64,000 nt of DNA from an uncultured Bacteroidales bacterium (GTDB lineage Bacteria > Bacteroidota > Bacteroidia > Bacteroidales > Muribaculaceae), in assembly GCA_902774055.1 (NCBI GenBank), contig CACYGX010000004.1, positions 1 through 64,000 on the forward strand, read 5' to 3'. Each line of letters starts with the position of its first letter. Position 1 is the stretch's first letter. Made by a program: the position numbers and the translations under genes. Shown here one piece after another: positions 25,771 to 35,434 of this stretch. The notes under the pieces are model-generated. The model was not told where the DNA came from. It ran no database searches and was given only the letters and a program-made list of their open reading frames with translations.

Positions 25771-25991
25771 TTCTGCTTCAATTTGGCTTCGACCATCGCA
25801 ACAATGCTATCCAGGTTCTTGAGGTTGCGCGGTGTGGCATCCACAGCCTCCAGTTCGATGCCGAACTCATTGGACAAAACCATCATGATGGTGGTCACAC
25901 CCAAGGAGTCAAGTTCGGCGAACAGGAAATCTGAATCCAAATCAACAAGTGGCAACACGTCCTCCAACAACTGTTTAATCTTCTCTTTCAT
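25767..25991 (-). CDS. Acyl carrier protein (pigment cluster, first)
   Basis: 74 residues. The phosphopantetheine site is the serine of LDSLGVTT (~S29). The sequence is less acidic around helix II than FabAC-type ACPs. It is coupled by a 4-base overlap to the AMP ligase downstream and lies 13 bases after the MMPL stop in the opposite sense of order (MMPL is transcribed first). It is probably the carrier for the starter acid. Confidence 0.85.
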   Translation of the reverse strand: MKEKIKQLLEDVLPLVDLDSDFLFAELDSLGVTTIMMVLSNEFGIELEAVDATPRNLKNLDSIVAMVEAKLKQK

Positions 25992-26004
25992 ATTGTTTAT
26001 AATA

Positions 26005-28935
26005 TTATTTTCCTATTACTACAGGGTTTAAACGCTTATACTTCTCTATATCTTCTTGACTAGGCTCAATCAGATAGACACATGCACCCGGATGAGCAAC
26101 CATGAAATGTTCCAGCGATGTAGATGCTTCGTCCAAGACCTCGGCGCTTGCTAGCGGATTGTGTATCTCCAGGCGGCGCGCCATGACGGTGACCTTGTCA
26201 GGATCCTCATCGAGGGCGAGCAGTTCCATATCAGGCTTGACTAGCGAGAGCAACAGGGGCAACTCGCCCCAGCCGGCATGAATAACTACAGCAGCGTCTG
26301 CATCCTGACTGTTTTCCAGCCATTGCGCATATCCACCATAGCGGTTCATGCGTTTCTTGACCGCAGAGTAGATTTCTATACCGCAGTACTTGTAATTGTC
26401 CAAAACCAGACGGCAACGGCCCTTAAAACTGCTACTCTTATCACCAGTACTCAACAAAGAGCGCAAGGTGATGGGGCGCTTGCGATTCACGCCGTCGTGA
26501 GTTGTCAGCCACTTGAAAATCAAGGGAGGGAACAAGTAAGCCATCAGCACCACCGAGAACATGCCCACGATGGTCACTTGGGCCAACGAATGCAGAGCAG
26601 GGTGCTTAGCAAATATCAGGGTACCAATACCAATGAACATGATGAGCGCCGAGATAATGATGCTGCTCTTGTAGGATGCCAACATCTTGCGCCCATGGGC
26701 ATATTCGTACTGGCAACCCTCGGTCATGAAGATGGTGTAATCATCACCTTGACCGAAAATGAAAGTCGCAAGTATCACATTGACCACGTTAAAATGAATG
26801 CCCAATAGCGCCATAATGCCTAGGATCCACACCCAGCTCACCGCCATCGGCAGGAACGACAACATGGCCAATTCCAGACTTCCCAGCGAGAACCACAGGA
26901 AGAGGAACACTATGAGCGCACACGCCCAACCGATGTAGTTAAAGTCATCGGATAGGTTGGTGGCAATCGAGGAGTTCATGCTCGCCACATCAAATGCCAA
27001 CACGTCTGGGCAATCCTTTTCCAGTTGAGCCTCGACCTGCTTCAAGCGATCGGATGGCACGGCGACCTCTCGGATGACATGATAGCGCCGCTCAGTGCTA
27101 TCCATAACCATGCGCGAGGCTAGGGCGGTAGAAATCAGCGGATTGAAATAGGAAAGAGGCTGCTCGGCAAACGGCGTGTGCAGCAATTGGTAAAATCCGT
27201 CGAACGAAGTTGGGGCAAAGCCTAGCGACGCACCAGCCGCCCTGACGCTCTGCTCGATGCGGCCAGCGTGCTTAGAGACGAAGTCATTCCATCGCTCCAA
27301 TCGCTGCCGCTGCTGCGGTCCAGTAGCGAGAAAGAGTTCAACGGGGTCATTATTGTTCATTTCGCCTTGCAGTTCAAGACGTTTCAATGCAGGAGAAAGG
27401 GCGGCATTTTGGCTTACGGCACCCTCGAGCGTGGAATCGGACGAGACGATATAAATCGTCTGTTCTTCATCGCTTGCCTGGGAGGCTACACTCTGGAAAT
27501 AAGCCATATCCTGGTGTTGCTCAGGTGTCATGTAATTGATGTGGCTCATGTTAGCATCAAAAGTGGTCTTCATGCTAAAGAAGCCCAATATCAGCGTCAA
27601 CAATGCCACTATAGCAACAACCCAGCGCTGATTCTCAATCGAGAAATCGCTAATGCGATCCCACAAAGAATGCCGGGGGGGAACATGAGAGGCCCGAACC
27701 ATGTGGGGCAGCCATATCAACACAAAAACAATCGTACCAATGAGCAACAATGCCGCAAACGTGCCCAGGTCGCGCAGAGCGACCGAGCGCAGCGGCACAA
27801 GCGCCAGAAAGGCACCCACAGTGGTCACATTTCCGACAACCAGCGGCATGACAATCTCCTTGAGGGCATTCTTCATGTCGGGCGTGTGACGCAGGTGGGC
27901 GATCAGATGCAAGGGGTAATTAACCGCAATACCAAGAATAACCGACGATATGCCGATGACAATCACCGATACATTATCGTGGAAGACGGCTAGCATGCCC
28001 ATGGCAAAAAGCCATCCCCAAGCAATGGAGAGCACAATCAGCAACAGATTGCGCACATCGCGGAAGACCCACAACAACAGTCCCACAATCAAGACGATAG
28101 CCAACATAACGGACAGGAGGCTGTCACGCTTGATTTGGCTGGCATTCTCGACCGCGATGACGGGGCCGCCAATGAAGCGGACATCGATTTGCCCATGAGC
28201 CGCCATCGTCTTGTCGGCCGCCTGGCTGAGCAATTGCAGCAGGCGCGCATTATTCTCGGTCTCGCTGGAGCCATAGGGCGAACGCATCATGGCGAACGCA
28301 TATTGCCTGTCGGGCGAAAAAATGTACCCGTCATAAAGTTCATAATTCACATCGGGCTGTGAATGCTGGAGACGTGAAACGGCTGGAGTGAAAAGATTGA
28401 GGGGGTCTTTACTGAAATTCTCTGAAAACAAACCGGATACAGGTAGCATCAACAACTGCTTGTCGGCCACCAACTGATTGGTAACATAGTCATCGCTGGC
28501 TAACAGACTATCCATGCGGGCGTAATCTGCCTCGGTGAGGAAGTACGGAATGTTGGCATATACAAAATTGGCGACTCCTGACAGTTGTTCAGCATCGATT
28601 TGTGTTGTCAAATCTTGGCATAGCCCCGCAGAATCCATCGCTTCCAGGCACTGCTGAAAATCGGCTATCGTCACTGTCATCGAGTCAGGATCGGCCATCG
28701 TCGAATCCCTGAACTGGAACAAGACAATAATGCGGTCGGCACCTGAGAAATCCTGATAGACATCCAGCGCCTGTCGGTACTTGCTGTCCAGTGGCAAAAA
28801 ATCAGAGATGTCCTCCTTGTAAGTTTGTCCAAGGACTAACCCCGCTAGACACAAGGTGAGTAGCGACAACGAGAGCCAACGCAGCAATCGATGCCGTTTC
28901 AAGAACTCGAATATGTCAACTATCAGCGAGGTCAT
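26005..28935 (-). CDS. MMPL/RND-type exporter with C-terminal methyltransferase-like domain
   Basis: 976 residues. Residues ~1-830 form a double MMPL/RND unit: TM1 at ~18-36, a periplasmic loop, a five-helix bundle (~250-420), a second loop, and a second bundle with IFGQGDDYTIFMTEG. MMPL proteins of aryl polyene clusters move the lipid to the outer leaflet or outer membrane. The last ~140 residues are soluble: YKYCGIEIYSAVKKRM, then AVVIHAGWGELPLLLSLV and ELLALDEDPDKV, which look like motifs I and II of a Rossmann SAM-methyltransferase, although the glycine motif is loose. It may be degenerate. The fusion is the odd feature of this gene. Confidence 0.85.
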   Translation of the reverse strand: MTSLIVDIFEFLKRHRLLRWLSLSLLTLCLAGLVLGQTYKEDISDFLPLDSKYRQALDVYQDFSGADRIIVLFQFRDSTMADPDSMTVTIADFQQCLEAMDSAGLCQDLTTQIDAEQLSGVANFVYANIPYFLTEADYARMDSLLASDDYVTNQLVADKQLLMLPVSGLFSENFSKDPLNLFTPAVSRLQHSQPDVNYELYDGYIFSPDRQYAFAMMRSPYGSSETENNARLLQLLSQAADKTMAAHGQIDVRFIGGPVIAVENASQIKRDSLLSVMLAIVLIVGLLLWVFRDVRNLLLIVLSIAWGWLFAMGMLAVFHDNVSVIVIGISSVILGIAVNYPLHLIAHLRHTPDMKNALKEIVMPLVVGNVTTVGAFLALVPLRSVALRDLGTFAALLLIGTIVFVLIWLPHMVRASHVPPRHSLWDRISDFSIENQRWVVAIVALLTLILGFFSMKTTFDANMSHINYMTPEQHQDMAYFQSVASQASDEEQTIYIVSSDSTLEGAVSQNAALSPALKRLELQGEMNNNDPVELFLATGPQQRQRLERWNDFVSKHAGRIEQSVRAAGASLGFAPTSFDGFYQLLHTPFAEQPLSYFNPLISTALASRMVMDSTERRYHVIREVAVPSDRLKQVEAQLEKDCPDVLAFDVASMNSSIATNLSDDFNYIGWACALIVFLFLWFSLGSLELAMLSFLPMAVSWVWILGIMALLGIHFNVVNVILATFIFGQGDDYTIFMTEGCQYEYAHGRKMLASYKSSIIISALIMFIGIGTLIFAKHPALHSLAQVTIVGMFSVVLMAYLFPPLIFKWLTTHDGVNRKRPITLRSLLSTGDKSSSFKGRCRLVLDNYKYCGIEIYSAVKKRMNRYGGYAQWLENSQDADAAVVIHAGWGELPLLLSLVKPDMELLALDEDPDKVTVMARRLEIHNPLASAEVLDEASTSLEHFMVAHPGACVYLIEPSQEDIEKYKRLNPVVIGK

Positions 28936-28949
28936 TTAGCACGATATTC

Positions 28950-30080
28950 TTATATTCTGCTCCTGTTCTCTACAGGATTGGCATAGATGCCCAGGAATAT
29001 CTCTTTCAGGCGCTCTAAGTCGAATGAATCATAACGGTCCAATTTCTCCAATCGGGCAGTGAAGGCATCAAACTCTTCCTGGGTGTACATCTTCTGGTAA
29101 CGCCTGTTGCCATAGAGCAGATCGTGGGCTATATAATTATTGGGATACAGGCGGTAGGCCGTATTGATGCGACGATCTATCAGTTGGGCAACAGCCTTGT
29201 GGTACTCCACATTGGTCTGCCCTTCCAAAGCCATCAGTTCGGGCACCGACAAGGGCTCACACAGGGCCATGTGTACCCTACCCTTAGTCTGAGTAATGCC
29301 CGTGAGGATGCTGTTCAAGTCCTCGCCCGGCTTTTTGACATAGCGCATGAACTGCGACTGGTAGAGTTCCAACCCCTTGAGCACATCACAGGGCTCCCAC
29401 TCGTAGGAGATAGAGATGGGCACAATGTGCAGGTCGGCAATCGCTGCGATCTTGTCACGAGGCTCACTCAGGCAGAACATCTTAATGATTCCCTGATCGG
29501 TGGCATCAATACCGTCCTTGGTGCGGCCATTGCGTTGTGCAATCCACACCGACTGGTGCTTGTCGGTAATCACATGACGAATGTACTCGGACAAATGCAA
29601 GGAACTGCGATAGAAATCACGAATGCTGCCATCTGGCCGTTCGACACGGAACATCTTATTGGATTTGCCGACATCCACGACAACAGGATGGGTCATCAAG
29701 TTGGCACCGAAGGTTATCTCGGTCGTCTCAAAGCCCTTACTCACCAGGAAATATTGCAACAGGCTGGCGTCCAGCATGATGTCGCGATGGTTAGACACAA
29801 ACAAGTAGGACTCATTAGGGCTAAGGCGTTCAATACCCGAGCATGTGAAGCCATCGGTCGAGCGCAGAATGACCTGCTCATTGACCTTGTACATCGTGTC
29901 ATGCTGGAACTCGCGGGTAGTCTGGAACGACTCTACGCGCTTCCTCACGCTCTCCAACGGTTCGTCGGGATAAACAAATGACGCCAATAACGGGAAAACG
30001 TCACTGTGTGCAATGCGCTTCATCGCAGCTGGTATTTCCTCGTCATAATACGGCCGGATATCATCAAATTTGTTCTCCAT
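28950..30080 (-). CDS. PlsC-like 1-acylglycerol-3-phosphate acyltransferase
   Basis: 376 residues. It resembles a Bacteroidetes subgroup of the LPLAT superfamily: LFVSNHRDIMLDASLL (~93-108), where the catalytic His-Asp spacing is one longer than the classical HX4D, then IAQRNGRTKDG (~200) in place of the EGTR motif. No signal peptide and few hydrophobic stretches. It lies 14 bases before the MMPL gene and 6 bases after the esterase. I infer that it attaches the polyene acyl chain to a glycerolipid head. Confidence 0.8.
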   Translation of the reverse strand: MENKFDDIRPYYDEEIPAAMKRIAHSDVFPLLASFVYPDEPLESVRKRVESFQTTREFQHDTMYKVNEQVILRSTDGFTCSGIERLSPNESYLFVSNHRDIMLDASLLQYFLVSKGFETTEITFGANLMTHPVVVDVGKSNKMFRVERPDGSIRDFYRSSLHLSEYIRHVITDKHQSVWIAQRNGRTKDGIDATDQGIIKMFCLSEPRDKIAAIADLHIVPISISYEWEPCDVLKGLELYQSQFMRYVKKPGEDLNSILTGITQTKGRVHMALCEPLSVPELMALEGQTNVEYHKAVAQLIDRRINTAYRLYPNNYIAHDLLYGNRRYQKMYTQEEFDAFTARLEKLDRYDSFDLERLKEIFLGIYANPVENRSRI

Positions 30081-30086
30081 ATCTAT

Positions 30087-30932
30087 TCAATATATTGTTG
30101 TGATCCATTCTAGAAATTTCTCTTTCCACTGGCGGCACTCAGCGGTTCCTTTAGTATCGCTGGCGCCAAATCCATGTCCACCAGTGCGGTATTGCAAATA
30201 GACGTGTTTGACCCCCTGAGCCGTGAGCGCCGAGTCGAGCAAAACCGAATTGCGGTAATCCACAATGGGGTCATCCACACAGTTGACAAGGAACACTGGG
30301 GGGCAATCGGTCGGCACATGAAGTTCCAGCGAGAGCGTGTCGCGCAATGCCGCGTCACGAGTCTTGGAGTCACCCAATAGGCCACGGCGCGAGCGCTTGT
30401 GCACACTCTCGTGTGTCATTGTAACCACAGGATATATGGGCGCGACAAAAGCGGGACGCTCGTCCTGAGGGAACAATTCGGCTGCCGACATTACCAAATG
30501 CCCACCCGCCGAGAATCCCATCGCCCCGATGCGGGTCGGGTCAATGCCAAACTTGCCTGCATGGCTACGGACATACCGCAAAGCCTGCAACAAGTCGTCT
30601 TGAGGGTCTGGATATCGGTGGCCGCGCCACAGCAAGCGGTAATGTGAAACAAAAGCCCACACCCCACCAGCTCGATATTTTAAGACAAAGGCCGTGATAC
30701 CATTCTGCTGCAACCAACGCGCCACGTCATGCCCCTCGACATTGATGTCATGCCAAAAATAACTGCCGCCGGGACATACGATTACCGATACAGGCTTGAC
30801 ATCGCCTGTAGCGATATAAGGAGTCAACTCGACACGCTCATGACCGGGCGTTTCCTCCCAAATGTTGACAGCAGCCAATGCACTAACGGCTATCAGGACA
30901 GATATCAATATGAGCGTTAGTCTTCTTGGCAT
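30087..30932 (-). CDS. Secreted alpha/beta hydrolase (esterase)
   Basis: 281 residues. A signal peptide (LTLILISVLIAVSALAA) precedes an acetyl-xylan-esterase/BD-FAE-like hydrolase. It has an oxyanion-type VIVCPGGSYFWHD, nucleophile elbow GFSAGGH (~S144), acid in CVDDPIVDY and histidine in TGGHGFG. The start overlaps the upstream oxidoreductase gene by 16 bases, so it belongs to the operon. Its role is not established; it may remove or move an acyl group on the exported lipid in the periplasm. Confidence 0.82.
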   Translation of the reverse strand: MPRRLTLILISVLIAVSALAAVNIWEETPGHERVELTPYIATGDVKPVSVIVCPGGSYFWHDINVEGHDVARWLQQNGITAFVLKYRAGGVWAFVSHYRLLWRGHRYPDPQDDLLQALRYVRSHAGKFGIDPTRIGAMGFSAGGHLVMSAAELFPQDERPAFVAPIYPVVTMTHESVHKRSRRGLLGDSKTRDAALRDTLSLELHVPTDCPPVFLVNCVDDPIVDYRNSVLLDSALTAQGVKHVYLQYRTGGHGFGASDTKGTAECRQWKEKFLEWITTIY

Positions 30933-32434
30933 GAGTTGATCTTGTTAATCACATAATTGGGTTCCAAGAGCGCTTCGCTAGTGAGAATGGCCGTCAAGGG
31001 CACCCCACAGAATCCATGCAGGTTCACGTTCTGTCCTGTGAGAAATAGATTCTTCACCTTGGTCGCGACGGGCACTTGAGACAAAGCCATCTGGTTACAA
31101 TCCTTACTGAAACCGCTGATGCTGCCCCCCTTGACCCCGTAGAAGTCCCGAATGGTTAACGGCGACGAGGCAAGCATGCGATCAACACAGTTGCTAAAGC
31201 CAGGATGCATCTCCTCGATGGCATGAAGCAGTTCCTGGGAACGTTCTTCCTTCCAGCGCTCATAGTCGTCGCCACGATGTCCCACGGTGGTGTCTTCCCA
31301 CTGCCTTACCTTGTCAAACGACATGGGAGCCGTCAAGAGCACTCTGGAAGCATATTCGCCCTGATTGGCATCGGGTGGCGTCATGAACAGGAAGCCCAGG
31401 GGCCAAGGCTTGTCAGGGTTATCAAACTTCCAAATATCCTCATATCGACCCATATAATACTCCGAATGGTTGATATAGGGGAACGTACCAGGTTTGAGCT
31501 TAATATAGAGTGAAAAAGCCGAGAATGCGTTGGGTATCGAATCCAGACGGTTACGATAAGACTTAGGCAAGGCTTTCTCATCCATCAAGCGCAGCATGGT
31601 GCACGGATGTATGGAACTAATATAATAATCGGCTGTAAATTGCTTGCCGCTACGCGTCCTCACATAGTCAACATGATGGTCATTTACCTCAATCCACGAC
31701 ACACCGTCGCCAACGATAACACTGCCACCACGAGAAGTGATGACATCTGCCAGCAAATCGGCAAAGTGGCTGCTGCCATCTACAAAACGGCTCGTGCCGT
31801 TAATATACAGCACACTGATAATCGCGTGAATATAGGCTGGAGTGCACCCCTCGCGCCCACCGTATAGGGGATTCATATAGGAAAGAACACTGCGCAGGCG
31901 TTCATCCTGAATGAACTTAGCAATGTACTCATTGGCCGCCATCAGGAAATCAGGGTCCTGAGAAAAGAGCGACAAATAGCCCTGCGAAGGACGCAAGTTA
32001 AAGACGTCGACATGGCTGGTCATTGTGAAGATGGCATCGACATAGTTTTTCAGGTTCTCGCTCTCCTGTGGGAAATAGGCCGACAAGGAGTCCACAAACC
32101 CTTGCCTGCCACGAGCGATATTGTAATATTGCTTGTCCTGAGCAAAATAGAGCCTGTCGGAACACGACTCATCAACATCCATCAGTTGAACCTTGTCCAG
32201 AATGCCCAGGTAGCGACAAATCTTCCAGATATTGGCGCCAGGTTGCATGCCACCAATCACATGCATACCCGTGTCGAAACGTTCTCCAAACCGTGTAAAA
32301 GTTTGCAGACCGCCACCGATGTTGGCATTCTTCTCCAATACGGTCACGTGGAAGCCCTCCTTAGCCAGAATGGCTCCAGTGAAAAGGCCTCCAAGGCCTG
32401 CACCAATGATTACTACTGAGGGCTGCTGTTTCAT
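30917..32434 (-). CDS. CrtI/retinol-saturase-like FAD oxidoreductase, copy 1
   Basis: 505 residues. The N-terminal dinucleotide fold is VVIIGAGLGGLFTGAILAKEG, then LEKNANIGGGLQTF. The C-terminal FAD motif is LTGQNVNLHGFCGVP. The best family match by motif is phytoene desaturase/all-trans-retinol 13,14-reductase. ATG 32434 is chosen over TTG 32440; the gap to the upstream paralog stop is two bases. It is a paralog of 32437-33933 with the same layout. It is likely to alter the oxidation state of the conjugated chain, which I infer from family and context. Confidence 0.85.
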   Translation of the reverse strand: MKQQPSVVIIGAGLGGLFTGAILAKEGFHVTVLEKNANIGGGLQTFTRFGERFDTGMHVIGGMQPGANIWKICRYLGILDKVQLMDVDESCSDRLYFAQDKQYYNIARGRQGFVDSLSAYFPQESENLKNYVDAIFTMTSHVDVFNLRPSQGYLSLFSQDPDFLMAANEYIAKFIQDERLRSVLSYMNPLYGGREGCTPAYIHAIISVLYINGTSRFVDGSSHFADLLADVITSRGGSVIVGDGVSWIEVNDHHVDYVRTRSGKQFTADYYISSIHPCTMLRLMDEKALPKSYRNRLDSIPNAFSAFSLYIKLKPGTFPYINHSEYYMGRYEDIWKFDNPDKPWPLGFLFMTPPDANQGEYASRVLLTAPMSFDKVRQWEDTTVGHRGDDYERWKEERSQELLHAIEEMHPGFSNCVDRMLASSPLTIRDFYGVKGGSISGFSKDCNQMALSQVPVATKVKNLFLTGQNVNLHGFCGVPLTAILTSEALLEPNYVINKINSCQED

Positions 32435-32436
32435 TG

Positions 32437-33933
32437 TCAATTGGAATCTATGATTTGTTGGTAAATCTTCTTAGCGGTGAGGAATTCGCTGCATGTCACA
32501 ATCGTTCCCACCAGCACACCGAGCATGCCGTGGGAATTGATGTTTTGGCCCGTCTGATAGACGTTGGGGATGCGGGTGCGATGAGGCACGCGTTGACCGG
32601 CACCCAGTGTCACATCTTTGGCAATACCGTACATCGAGCCCTCTTGTGTGCCCGTGTAGTCAAGATAGGTGAGCGGCGTCGAGGTGTAGTAATGCTTGAT
32701 GCTATCTCTCAAGCGCGGGAAATAGCGTTCCAACGAGGAAATCAGGCGCTCAGCCTTATCCTGCTTGAATTGTTCATAATCTTCACCACGATGTCCCACA
32801 CGAGTCCCTTGCCACTGTTCCACATCGCGCATGTGCATGTAGGACAAAATCACACCCGTATGGGCAAAACGCGGCTGCGGCTTGTGGCAGAGGTGCATAT
32901 AGAGATAGCCACGGGGCCATGTCGTATCGTCATATTTCTCGCAATCCCATGGCGTGCCGTAGTTGTAGCCATAGAAGTTGGAATTCATGTAAGGAAGAAC
33001 GTCCTCCTTAAATTCCAGATAAACCGAGAAACCGCCAACCGTCTGGGCGATGGAGTTGATGCGATTGCGGAAGGCGGGTCTTATCAACTTGGAATCAATG
33101 AGTTCCAGCGTGCGCATGGGGTGCGCGTCAGAAATCACATAATCGGCTTGAAGCAACTCCGAGGCGTTTACCTCGACCCCCGTGGCATGTGTGTCGTCAC
33201 AGAGGATGCGCGTCGCCTTACTCATAGTGCGCACCTCGCCGCCATAACGCTCTATGGTTCGCCTCAACGAGATGGCGACAGTATCGCTGCCACCCGCAAA
33301 ACGGTAAGCGCTCTGGTTATAAAAGTCCATGATGAAGGCATGTGTCGAGAAAGGTGTTTTATCCTTCTCGGCAGCATAGAGGGGCAGATTACCGACCAAC
33401 ACACGTGCCAGCAAGGGATCAGTAATCAACTCATCAATCACCTCATTAATCGAACGCAATTGGTACTCAGTGTTAATTGCAGCATCACTCTCGGCATACT
33501 TGAGAGAGTGTAATGACGAGGCGCCAGAGACTTTCTCAATCAAGTCGTAATACTTGGCAAGATTATCGCGCTGGGCAGGGAATCGAGCTGACAACTGCTC
33601 CAGGAAGGCTTCACGGCCGTTGGCAAACGCAAACCGTTCTCCATCAATCGCTACCACATCATAACCCATCGGGTCCAACTGGGATAATACCACATCGGGC
33701 TTGATTTCCAAGTAATTCATCAAGCGATCAAGGGTCTGTCCAGGAGAAGCGCTACCGATGAAGTGCATGCCCGTTTCGAACTTGGCACCACGTCGGTTAA
33801 AGCACTGCAGACATCCTCCAATCTGGGGTGACTGTTCCAGCACCGTGACATGATAGCCGTTTTTAGCCAGAATCACGCCGCAGGACAAGCCGCCCAGGCC
33901 ACTGCCGATGATGATGACTCTCTCCTTACACAT
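32437..33933 (-). CDS. CrtI/retinol-saturase-like FAD oxidoreductase, copy 2
   Basis: 498 residues from ATG 33933, which places VIIIGSGLGGLSCGVILAKNG at residue 5, as in its paralog. A longer frame upstream overlaps the GT2/acyltransferase gene and lacks support. It has LEQSPQIGGCLQ, FETGMHFIGS and the C-terminal YQTGQNINSHGMLGV. It overlaps the preceding gene by 8 bases. Divergence from copy 1 is considerable, so they probably act on different substrates or steps, or as a heterodimer. Confidence 0.85.
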   Translation of the reverse strand: MCKERVIIIGSGLGGLSCGVILAKNGYHVTVLEQSPQIGGCLQCFNRRGAKFETGMHFIGSASPGQTLDRLMNYLEIKPDVVLSQLDPMGYDVVAIDGERFAFANGREAFLEQLSARFPAQRDNLAKYYDLIEKVSGASSLHSLKYAESDAAINTEYQLRSINEVIDELITDPLLARVLVGNLPLYAAEKDKTPFSTHAFIMDFYNQSAYRFAGGSDTVAISLRRTIERYGGEVRTMSKATRILCDDTHATGVEVNASELLQADYVISDAHPMRTLELIDSKLIRPAFRNRINSIAQTVGGFSVYLEFKEDVLPYMNSNFYGYNYGTPWDCEKYDDTTWPRGYLYMHLCHKPQPRFAHTGVILSYMHMRDVEQWQGTRVGHRGEDYEQFKQDKAERLISSLERYFPRLRDSIKHYYTSTPLTYLDYTGTQEGSMYGIAKDVTLGAGQRVPHRTRIPNVYQTGQNINSHGMLGVLVGTIVTCSEFLTAKKIYQQIIDSN

Positions 33934-35434
33934 CTTGCTCGATACGGTTTGCGATTTGCTGATATTTCTCGATATAGTGATGTCGCAGGGTTTTGGCCTG
34001 CTGCATGGAATCACCCATCGCGCTTAACTGTTCACGAGTAAAGGATTCACCGACCTCGATATAAATGGGGCTCTTGTGGAGCATGTGAGTCTTTTTGGGC
34101 AGCACCTTGCCCGTGCCATAGAGGTACATAGGCAGAATGTCCAAGCCCAGTTGCTCAGCGAGATAAAAAGCTCCCTGATGGAAACGCCCAATTTTACAAC
34201 TCCTAGAACGAGTTCCCTCGGGGAAAACGGCTATACTATAGCCATCATGGACGAGTTGGCGCAGTTTCGGCAATGACTCGTCAATGCCGTTAGAGACAGC
34301 CACATAATCGGCATTCCTGATGAGGAAACCGTAAAACGGATTGTTCCACACCCAGTCATTGGTGAGGAAGATGATATTTGGCGTGAAAATCAATTGGCAA
34401 GCCAGGTCCAAGTGGGATTGATGGTTGCAAATCACCACATGAGGCTTGTCAAAAGACTTTTCATCGGCTACTTTATAAGAGAACTTAGTGCCCGGAATGC
34501 CATGGTGAAGCATGATGGCACGTGTGAGCTTCTGGATAAGACGATGCAGATTGTGCTTCTTGTGGGGTGTCATTTTACCGATTTTCAGATACAACCACAC
34601 CATCGGCGTGACGACAATAACCGAGAAAAAGACAAACACGACAATTGAGTAGCCTGTGCGCAGGTATTTCATCACCCATCGCCATATCCTCAACGGCAAG
34701 CCATAGACGACTGCCAAAAAGCACAAAACAGTGTTGAGCACACTGATGCGGGCGAAATCCATTCCAGGTCTGAAATGGCTCACGCGTTCACCCTGAGGCG
34801 GATAATATACATCGATAGGAATAGATATCAACTCAACGCCATTCCACGAGGCAAACACCATTAATTCCAGTTCAGCCTCGTAACGAGAAGTGAGCAAGGA
34901 CAGTCCCTTGAGCTTTTTCAAGGGGTACAGTCGGTAGCCCGTCTGGGTATCCTGGAGTTTCTTTCCTGTCTGGACCCAAAACCAGAAATTAGAGAATTTG
35001 TTCGCAAAATCGCTGCCCTTAGAGCGTTTAACACCCTCTAGATTGCGTTGCCCCACAATCAAAGCGCCAGGATGCTCCATATTGGCCTTGAGGAATTTCG
35101 CGATATCGGCTGGAAAATGTTGCCCGTCGCCGTCCAGCGTGATGGCGTAAGCAAAGCCCATTTCCAATGCCTGCTTGAATCCACACTTCAGAGCGTGACC
35201 TTTACCCTTGTTGCTGGCATACTCGACAAGGGTGATGCCCTCTATATCATGAAGGATGTCGGTTGTGGCATCAGTGCTGCCGTCATTGACCACGATGACA
35301 TCGTCACACATCTGCAATGTCTCGCTAACGACACGCCCGATGGTCCCGCCGTTGTTATACGTCGGGATAATGACACAGATGCCGCGGTCATGCAGCAACT
35401 GTTTCTGCCTTATGACCTCATCGCTACTCGTCAC
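33926..35434 (-). CDS. GT2 glycosyltransferase-acyltransferase fusion
   Basis: 502 residues from a GTG start. Residues ~17-235 are a GT2 domain (ICVIIPTYNNGGTI, VVNDGSTD, TLDGDGQHFPAD as the DxD-type site). Hydrophobic segments at ~235-285 anchor it in the inner membrane. Residues ~300-480 are a PlsC/LpxL-like acyltransferase with NHQSHLD (H338, D343) and FPEGTRSR. The same GT2-acyltransferase fusion occurs in known aryl polyene clusters, where it is thought to build the glycolipid head that carries the polyene. The gene overlaps both neighbours (11 and 8 bases). Confidence 0.88.
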   Translation of the reverse strand: MTSSDEVIRQKQLLHDRGICVIIPTYNNGGTIGRVVSETLQMCDDVIVVNDGSTDATTDILHDIEGITLVEYASNKGKGHALKCGFKQALEMGFAYAITLDGDGQHFPADIAKFLKANMEHPGALIVGQRNLEGVKRSKGSDFANKFSNFWFWVQTGKKLQDTQTGYRLYPLKKLKGLSLLTSRYEAELELMVFASWNGVELISIPIDVYYPPQGERVSHFRPGMDFARISVLNTVLCFLAVVYGLPLRIWRWVMKYLRTGYSIVVFVFFSVIVVTPMVWLYLKIGKMTPHKKHNLHRLIQKLTRAIMLHHGIPGTKFSYKVADEKSFDKPHVVICNHQSHLDLACQLIFTPNIIFLTNDWVWNNPFYGFLIRNADYVAVSNGIDESLPKLRQLVHDGYSIAVFPEGTRSRSCKIGRFHQGAFYLAEQLGLDILPMYLYGTGKVLPKKTHMLHKSPIYIEVGESFTREQLSAMGDSMQQAKTLRHHYIEKYQQIANRIEQDV

